A DNA stretch of 35,969 nucleotides, from NCBI GenBank assembly GCA_000969725.1, contig JXSR01S003022.1; one strand, 5' to 3'. The notes under the pieces were generated by a model. That model had not been told where the DNA came from, did no database searches, and saw only the letters and a program-made list of their open reading frames with translations. The position numbers were made by a program, and so were the translations under genes. The DNA comes from Ophiothrix spiculata (taxonomy: Eukaryota; Echinodermata; Ophiuroidea; Amphilepidida; Ophiotrichidae). Shown one piece after another: positions 35,501-35,969 of this stretch (its first letter is position 1; each line of letters opens with the position of its first letter).

Positions 35501-35944
35501 TACACGTGGATCGGAATATGACACGGACGCTGATAAACGTGACCCAAACATTAAAAACCCATGGAATTGGTCGTGGACAGAAGCAAAATAAGTGAAATTT
35601 TGTGGTAAATTTTATATATCAGATTTTTCCGATTTTTTTCAAACACCCACTCAAGTTGAAGGTGAAGTGAAGAAATCATATCTAACATAAATAGATTGTG
35701 CCCAGAAATAAACATATGGTAATTCTTGCTCCAGAAGTACCCACCTATAACATTGAATATTACTGTTTTGTAGGGACACTATTGAGGAGACATCTTTAAC
35801 TTGTACAACCACTGGTGGTGATGCTAACAGCAAACACAAAGTAGAACTGTCTTTTGATGGTGCCACAAGGGAATCAGAAAATGAGTTTACTTACCAGCCG
35901 AATCCTGAAATATTTGATGTCCAACCTAGGAAGAGTATACAAAG
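10365..35944 (+). CDS. Plexin-B-like semaphorin receptor, 5' part of gene (16 coding exons plus one candidate, 3' truncated)
   Basis: Spliced gene: join of 10365-11522, 13847-14038, 15409-15534, 16601-16716, 17376-17508, 21497-21656, 22978-23074, 24241-24361, (24585-24647 optional), 27043-27174, 28058-28153, 29502-29595, 30536-30729, 31530-31684, 32428-32545, 34123-34256, 35774-35944. All introns are GT-AG and all phases agree, giving about 1,065 residues before the window ends. Domain order is signal peptide, Sema (about 30-492), PSI1 (501-555), IPT1 (576-657), PSI2 (658-690), IPT2 (710-812), PSI3 (814-868), IPT3 (870-964), IPT4 (965-1050) and the start of IPT5. This is the plexin ectodomain, which binds semaphorins at the cell surface; in known plexins the cytoplasmic GAP domain switches off Rap/Ras GTPases during axon guidance and cell migration. 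Plexin-B is favoured over plexin-A by remembered similarity at HTIAFVGTSDG near the end of Sema and by the PSI3 start LYKCDVGRPDCSRC. Paralogue assignment is an inference. The transmembrane and GAP exons lie outside the window. Confidence 0.9.
11523..13846 (+). other. Plexin intron after exon A
   Basis: A 2,324-base intron (gtgagt...ttgcag). More than half is a TIR transposon at 11921-13130; the rest shows no further structure. Confidence 0.85.
11921..13130. mobile_element. 1.21 kb TIR DNA transposon flanked by TA
   Basis: GATTTACAGGGGAGATACCA at 11921-11940 is the exact reverse complement of 13111-13130, and both ends are flanked by TA (11919-11920 and 13131-13132). TA duplication and length suggest a nonautonomous Tc1/mariner-like element. 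Frames inside (for example 12561-12902) do not resemble a transposase, so it is presumably mobilised in trans. A shorter relative lies at about 29114-29425. Confidence 0.8.
13847..14038 (+). CDS. Plexin exon B: C-terminal Sema blades (residues 387-450)
   Basis: The exon follows TTTGCAG and ends at AAG|gtaacg; it has 64 codons and is phase 0 at both ends. The translation runs from NIGRDQAKAQQCSANNW through VVIEWTDVIPSSI to HTIAFVGTSDGSLVK. The last stretch matches the conserved late Sema motif, and the invariant-looking VGTSDGSLVK turn confirms the frame. The HTIAF wording is nearer to plexin-B than to plexin-A, by recall of the families rather than by alignment. Confidence 0.92.
14110..14310. 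repeat. Inverted repeat of the GCACCCAA family
   Basis: GTCGGTCGG...AAAAGCACCCAAA on the left and AATTGGGTGCTTTCCCGACCC...CGACTAGGATGGGTCG on the right form imperfect inverted arms. Two further GGGTGC/CACCCA blocks lie between them. It is related to the hairpin near 1482-1514. Confidence 0.45.
14600..14956 (+). mobile_element. Second CR1/L2-like LINE 3' end
   Basis: The open frame ending at 14813 contains GFSLGCPKLWNQLPPYIRNS and LSSFKTDLKTHLI, equivalent to the RLWN.LP..LR / FK..LKT motif at the end of LINE ORF2. The 3'UTR holds a hairpin (AGCGCAGTGAGCGTC, GACGGATGCTTGCGCT) and TTTACAAGTTTCC, then an ATTATTATTATT tail at 14940-14955. It is clearly diverged from the copy at 3130. Confidence 0.75.
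15409..15534 (+). CDS. Plexin exon C: last Sema blade (residues 451-492)
   Basis: The acceptor is CAATAAAG|GTACAT, which has a weak pyrimidine tract, and the donor is CAAAAG|gtagga. The 42 codons are in phase 0. The translation VHIESISEGREYERFTLDSS continues directly from SLVK in the previous exon and ends with LVTLMTEQK. That ending corresponds to the conserved 'LYVMT..' strand that precedes the PSI domain of plexins. The purine-rich acceptor is the weakest splice site in the model, but phase and homology both support it. Confidence 0.88.
16050..16192. repeat. Foldback repeat
   Basis: GGTATTTGCTCACACTT at the left is mirrored by AAGTGTGAGCATATACC at the right. Weaker inner pairing includes GAATGTCTCT / AGAGATTTATTC. 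It is probably a small MITE. Confidence 0.5.
16341..16398 (+). repeat. 23-base tandem repeat, about 2.5 copies
   Basis: The unit GGCCTTGTGTATGTAGGTAC-TTA occurs at 16341-16363 and 16364-16386, followed by a diverged partial GACCTTCTGTAT. Confidence 0.8.
16601..16716 (+). CDS. Plexin exon D: Sema-PSI1 junction and first half of PSI1 (residues 493-531)
   Basis: The translation is LLQLEVQNCAAYTTCDECIG, followed by a glycine-rich insert and DPYCGWCTLEKR. The NC..YT.C..C / DPYCGWC pattern is diagnostic of a PSI domain. Two acceptors lie 9 bases apart and in frame (TTTACAG ending at 16600 and CTACAG ending at 16609). The first is preferred because it keeps the 14-residue spacing between the MTE motif and the first PSI cysteine seen in known plexins. 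The exon ends in phase 2 at AAAGAG|gtttgt. The insert NGGENG between the third cysteine and DPYCGWC is longer than in vertebrate plexins. Confidence 0.92.
16717..17375 (+). other. Plexin intron after exon D
   Basis: A 659-base intron (gtttgt...tttcag). It contains a strong hairpin at 16782-16811 and no other clear feature. Confidence 0.85.
16782..16811. repeat. Perfect 13-base-pair hairpin with flanking direct repeats
   Basis: CTCTATTGCATTG, a CTTT loop, then CAATGCAATAGAG. An AGAGTTAATGTTAT-like direct repeat flanks it (about 16765 and 16808), and a GAAAGCAATGCAAG block upstream repeats the arm. Confidence 0.75.
17376..17508 (+). CDS. Plexin exon E: second half of PSI1 (residues 531-575)
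   Basis: The exon follows a pyrimidine-rich TTTCTTTCGTTTCAG and completes Arg531. It encodes CSIHSDCPM, then RWLPYNSTKCVAISNVAPYD, and ends with TTEKR at AGG|gtaagt in phase 0. The C-x5-C spacing, the tryptophan and the later cysteine match the second half of plexin PSI1. NST is a potential N-glycosylation site. Confidence 0.93.
18158..19330 (-). mobile_element. 5'-truncated RTE/RTE-X-like LINE carrying the RT C-terminal half
   Basis: An uninterrupted reverse-strand frame (stop at 18175, open to 19362, 395 codons) encodes a reverse transcriptase. NFVDFKAAFD is at residues 41-50, RQGCLLSPVLFN at 102-113 and the catalytic RYADDTTLLD at 141-150. A C-terminal region follows with YGSESWTLS, RRRLKWFGHVLRM and GRGRPPLRWKDQV. 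The endonuclease and first RT motifs are absent. Homology appears to stop near 19322, just before NSIFTI, so the first dozen residues of the frame are probably flanking sequence. The 3' end carries TAAGTCAAGTAAGTCA-type repeats near 18160. This looks like 5' truncation by target-primed reverse transcription. The intact frame suggests a fairly recent insertion. Clade assignment is from memory of the C-terminal motifs. Confidence 0.85.
19481..20525. mobile_element. 1.04 kb element with about 200-base inverted repeats
   Basis: CAGTGTGTCCCAGAATGAAG begins at 19483, after TA, and its reverse complement ends at 20523, before TA. The arms match imperfectly for about 200 bases: AGATTTCAACACCACA / TGTGGCATTGAAATCT, ACTTGGTGACAATCATGCC / GGCATGGTTGTCACTAACTT, and GGATACTTTTCCCAGTTT / AAACTGGGAAAAGTGTCC. 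The centre (about 19700-20300) has no recognisable transposase. It may be a nonautonomous mariner-like or foldback element. Confidence 0.85.
21497..21656 (+). CDS. Plexin exon F: IPT1 domain, first part (residues 576-628)
   Basis: The exon begins after ATTTCAG with ITLTVEQLPNISEGNFYQCV, the conserved opening of the plexin domain between PSI1 and PSI2. It contains a paired cysteine in LLTCLTPAL and a proline-rich RPNIPNGAG turn, and ends in phase 1 at CTG|gtaagt. The preceding 3,988-base intron is the largest in the gene and holds two transposon insertions. Confidence 0.95.
21657..22977 (+). other. Plexin intron after exon F
   Basis: A 1,321-base intron (gtaagt...tacag). A loosely matched inverted pair spans about 21848-22573 (TGTATTCACAAA...GAATAACTTTATTCC on the left; GGAATAACTTTTGTGAGTACC on the right), possibly an old MITE. 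Confidence 0.75.
21848..22573. mobile_element. Possible old 0.7 kb TIR element
   Basis: The right end read in reverse (GGTACTCACAAAAGTTATTC) resembles the left end (TGTATTCACAAA...GAATAACTTTATTCC), with gaps. The ends are poorly conserved, no target duplication was found and nothing inside looks coding. Confidence 0.35.
22978..23074 (+). CDS. Plexin exon G: end of IPT1 (residues 629-661)
   Basis: The exon follows TTTTTTTACAG. It reads DHVTMKLNVYSTETNVKFVT and then TDYHFYECNTHKM, and ends in phase 2 at AAAT|gtaagt. The DHVTMKL strand and the TD-x-x-FYEC strand are highly conserved at the end of this domain in plexins, and the cysteine begins PSI2. Confidence 0.95.
23075..24240 (+). other. Plexin intron after exon G
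   Basis: A 1,166-base intron (gtaagt...catag) with a degenerate repeat at 23791-23991. Confidence 0.85.
23791..23991 (+). repeat. Degenerate direct repeat, three copies of GAAGGCTGCCCCTTGCCAAC
   Basis: Copies begin at 23791, 23868 and 23970. The last two are preceded by a further shared block, GGCTCAGAAAAGAGCCTT / GGCTCTGAAAAGAGTCTT, giving units of about 44 bases spaced 102 bases apart. A 117-codon open frame (23695-24048) crosses all copies. Confidence 0.75.
24241..24361 (+). CDS. Plexin exon H: PSI2 domain (residues 661-701)
   Basis: The exon follows CTCTTCATAG and completes Met661. It then reads CVACTNSSWACDWCIYSNKC and THDNRTC, matching the C-x2-C...W.C.WC...C pattern of plexin PSI2. 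NSS and NRT are possible glycosylation sites. The exon ends in phase 0 at AAT|gtaagt after a small hydrophilic SGSIIGGIN linker. Confidence 0.94.
24585..24647 (+). CDS. Candidate plexin cassette exon in the PSI2-IPT2 linker (21 codons)
   Basis: A 63-base segment is bounded by TTTTGCTAACCAG and GAA|gtaagg. It is open in phase 0 and encodes EIRLSSQNPVHLIKEPVARS plus E. It fits between exons in phase 0 on both sides, so inclusion or skipping both keep the frame. This linker is highly variable in plexins and very long in vertebrate plexin-B1, so an extra linker exon is plausible. There is no domain homology to prove it; a chance open segment between two splice-like sites is the alternative. Confidence 0.5.
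24648..27042 (+). other. Plexin intron after the candidate cassette exon
   Basis: A 2,395-base stretch (gtaagg...tgtag). It holds a G-run at 25801-25814, a loose GCAATTC...TACT-rich degenerate region (25650-25960) and a T18G9 run near 26761-26787. I see no gene in it. Confidence 0.7.
27043..27174 (+). CDS. Plexin exon I: start of IPT2 (residues 702-745 without the cassette)
   Basis: The exon follows TTTCTTTTTGTAG. It reads NPTGPQDGFEFCPQL, then VLVSVGVPRSITAEIQNLP, and ends at AAG|gtaact in phase 0. The 'CP....IPVGVP.PI...A.NLP' pattern is the recognisable start of plexin IPT2. Confidence 0.93.
27175..28057 (+). other. Plexin intron after exon I
   Basis: An 883-base intron (gtaact...tctag). 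A possible foldback spans about 27724-27905 (ATTTTGAGTTG / CAACTCAAAAT, with GTCGCAAAGACAC-like outer arms); it is diverged. Confidence 0.7.
28058..28153 (+). CDS. Plexin exon J: middle of IPT2 (residues 746-777)
   Basis: The exon follows TTTTTTCTTCTAG and has 32 codons in phase 0. The translation VSSYECRVKVEG...DTITCQEKS carries the YEC and ITC cysteine pair of IPT2. It ends at TCT|gtgagt. Confidence 0.92.
28748..29017. mobile_element. MITE with TGACGTCA in both arms (family A relative)
   Basis: The outer ends GGCCGAAACCAT and ATGGTTTCGGCC are perfect inverted repeats; AGTCGGCCT / AGGCCGACT and ACCAAATGTTTGG-type pairs lie further in. TGACGTCA occurs at 28806-28813 and 28968-28975. The right arm (CGTTCATACTTTAAATTTGA, then TGGCAAATAT and GACGTCAC) resembles the right arm of the element at 9793-10031. 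Confidence 0.8.
29114..29425. mobile_element. Short internally deleted relative of the 1.21 kb TIR element
   Basis: The left part (GATTTAGAGTGGAGAT, CACCATTTTTATTACG, AAAACACGCACATACT) follows the start of 11921-13130. The right part (GTTGATTTTGGTGGGAACC, AACACCCCCAT-like, GCTGACGTCACCATTACA, TATACGAAGTCT) follows its end. The roughly 0.9 kb centre is missing. The last TIR bases are diverged. Confidence 0.65.
29502..29595 (+). CDS. Plexin exon K: end of IPT2 (residues 778-808)
   Basis: The exon follows TTCTTATGCAG. It encodes YTYSADEHTLDVILTVVWNG and then DRQLDDVHGFE, ending in phase 1 at GAAG|gtaagc. The 'L.V.L.VVWNG' strand is a conserved plexin signature just before PSI3. Confidence 0.94.
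29596..30535 (+). other. Plexin intron after exon K
   Basis: A 940-base intron (gtaagc...tccag). It has a MITE at 30057-30370. A faint box-B-like GAGCTCGAATCCC near 29723 is not enough to call a SINE. Confidence 0.8.
30057..30370. mobile_element. 314-base MITE
   Basis: The left end TTAGGCTTGGCATCCAAAGA matches the reverse complement of the right end (TTAAGGCTTGGTGTCCAAAG). Inner blocks GACATTTGCTTG / AGCGAATGTC and GTGATATTC / GAATATCA extend the pairing. It has no coding content. Confidence 0.75.
30536..30729 (+). CDS. Plexin exon L: PSI3 domain (residues 809-873)
   Basis: The exon follows CATTTCCAG. It opens with VTLYKCDVGRPDCSRCLSA, continues with MCGWCQDDRVCTVENSPTC, and ends with NCPAPILTG at GGG|gtaagt in phase 0. 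The cysteine and tryptophan pattern is that of plexin PSI3. The YKCDVG..DCSRC run is closer to plexin-B than to plexin-A as I remember those families, which is the best paralogue evidence in the window. Confidence 0.96.
30730..31529 (+). other. Plexin intron after exon L
   Basis: An 800-base intron (gtaagt...ctcag); nearly half is the AGGTCA-rich repeat at 31050-31380. Confidence 0.8.
31050..31380 (+). repeat. Tandem repeat of about 110-140 bases, three degenerate copies, rich in AGGTCA
   Basis: Each copy reads roughly CTTAATTTGTGATGAGGTCA...CA-ATACCAAG...ATGAGGTCAAG-TGTAAAAT, at about 31053, 31164 and 31302. AGGTCA occurs nine times (starts 31067, 31087, 31104, 31178, 31185, 31205, 31215, 31319, 31354). 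Two of these form a perfect direct repeat with one-base spacing at 31178-31190. Confidence 0.75.
31530..31684 (+). CDS. Plexin exon M: IPT3 domain, first part (residues 874-924)
   Basis: The exon follows TTTTACTCCTCAG. The translation VSPQTGPQEGNTIIAITGTD and LGKMFADVTEITIGGEPC is a classical IPT/TIG start (P..GP..GGT.I.I.G..LG). It ends in phase 2 at GCAG|gtatgt. Confidence 0.95.
31685..32427 (+). other. Plexin intron after exon M
   Basis: A 743-base intron (gtatgt...tacag). Apart from a short CA run near 32370, I see nothing in it. Confidence 0.8.
32428..32545 (+). CDS. Plexin exon N: IPT3 domain, second part (residues 925-964)
   Basis: The exon follows TTTGTTTCTACAG and completes Ser925. 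It reads VSCRTVSGDIDEEAQLSM and ends with NVVFTYR at AGG|gtatgt in phase 0. The conserved IPT cysteine and the closing 'F.Y' strand are both present. Confidence 0.94.
32937..32972 (+). repeat. 18-base tandem duplication
   Basis: TCTTCTGCAGTTGTGCAG is followed at once by TCTTCTGCAGTTGTGTAG, one mismatch. Confidence 0.9.
33017..33401. mobile_element. 385-base TIR element (family also at 4815)
   Basis: The ends are TAAAGGGGAACCG and the complement CGGTTCCCC..TTTA. Long inner arms follow: CTCCGCCATTTTG / CAAGATGGCGGAG and GAGTTATTGTACCTCCGG / CCGGAGGTACAATAACTC. GC content is higher than in the surrounding intron. There is no plausible protein. Confidence 0.85.
33713..33902. mobile_element. Palindromic MITE, copy 2 (family also at 8491)
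   Basis: It begins TATAGACCATATCTATAATT and ends with the near-complement AATTATCGATATGGTCTATA. Inner arms GCCGTTGATGGGGTAAATCC / GGATTTACCCCATCAACGGC are perfect over 20 bases. GGAACTCAGA-type arms match copy 1. Confidence 0.88.
34123..34256 (+). CDS. Plexin exon O: IPT4 domain, first part (residues 965-1009)
   Basis: The exon follows TTTTCTTTTTAACAG. The translation NPSISSFTPTEGPSAGGTDV, then IEGMYLNAG and IGSQCVVDK, is a canonical IPT start. It ends in phase 2 at CAA|gtaagt. Confidence 0.95.
34257..35773 (+). other. Plexin intron after exon O
   Basis: A 1,517-base intron (gtaagt...tgtag). The first 800 bases show nothing clear; the rest may be a hAT-like insertion starting at 35059. Confidence 0.8.
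35059..35640 (+). mobile_element. Possible hAT-like element 5' end with short first ORF
   Basis: CAGGGCTGTGAAATCTCAGA at 35059 resembles the CAGGG-TG end common in hAT elements. A hairpin of TTTCCGATTTTTTTT / AAAAAAAATCGGAAA follows (35122-35175). A 39-codon frame at 35472-35591, in locally GC-richer sequence, encodes MSVQHKCIIVTRG... ending in NPWNWSWTEAK. A similar CCGATTTTTTTC block occurs at 35628. No matching 3' end or 8-base duplication was found, so the assignment is tentative and the right boundary is a guess. Confidence 0.35.
35774..35944 (+). CDS. Plexin exon P: end of IPT4 and start of IPT5 (residues 1009-1065)
   Basis: The exon follows TACTGTTTTGTAG and completes Lys1009. It encodes TSLTCTT, a VELSFDG strand and ENEFTYQPNPEIFDVQPRKS. 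FTYQPNPEIFDVQP is the usual boundary between successive IPT domains. It ends in phase 2 at AAAG|gtaggt, 25 bases before the window ends. The gene continues beyond the window. Confidence 0.95.
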
Positions 35945-35969
35945 GTAGGTCATGCTTCTATCTGTTTCA

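Noticed and set aside
1..35969. CRISPR arrays, operons, bacterial promoters or ribosome binding sites
   Set aside because: The window is spliced eukaryotic DNA; the direct repeats found are irregular and few, with no array structure.

Overview
The window looks like genomic DNA from a marine invertebrate animal, probably a deuterostome such as an echinoderm, hemichordate or cephalochordate; the phylum is an inference. The reasons are an AT-rich sequence, a spliced gene with GT-AG introns of about 0.2-4 kb, a plexin receptor that resembles the vertebrate plexin-B type, degraded CR1/L2-like and RTE-like retrotransposons, and many short terminal-inverted-repeat (TIR) elements.

One protein-coding gene dominates: the 5' part of a plexin-B-like semaphorin receptor on the + strand. 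It runs from an acceptor at 10275/10276 (start codon 10365) to the window's last bases, where it is cut off. I resolve sixteen coding exons whose phases all agree, plus one 63-base candidate cassette exon. Together they encode about 1,065 residues: signal peptide, Sema domain, PSI1, IPT1, PSI2, IPT2, PSI3, IPT3, IPT4 and the start of IPT5. The remaining IPT domains, the transmembrane segment and the cytoplasmic GAP domain must lie downstream. An acceptor directly before the first coding exon shows that at least one upstream 5'UTR exon exists, but I could not place it or the promoter.

Bases 1-10275 contain no convincing host gene. They hold a possible tRNA-derived SINE head, TIR or foldback elements (545-900, 1556-1721, 4815-5158, 6990-7440, 7800-8333, 8491-8654, 9793-10031) and the 3' end of a CR1/L2-like LINE (3130-3616). 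The plexin introns carry further elements: a 1.21 kb TIR element at 11921-13130, a second LINE 3' end near 14.6-14.96 kb, an antisense 5'-truncated RTE-like reverse transcriptase (18158-19330), a 1.04 kb element with about 200-base TIRs (19481-20525), MITEs at 28.75, 29.1, 30.06, 33.02 and 33.71 kb, an AGGTCA-rich tandem repeat (31050-31380), and a possible hAT-like 5' end at 35059.

No new multi-gene system is evident. The most interesting material is the repeat biology: several families occur twice in the window, so they can be defined from it, and one related pair carries perfect TGACGTCA palindromes in its arms. The possible alternative-splicing sites in the plexin are the other point of interest.
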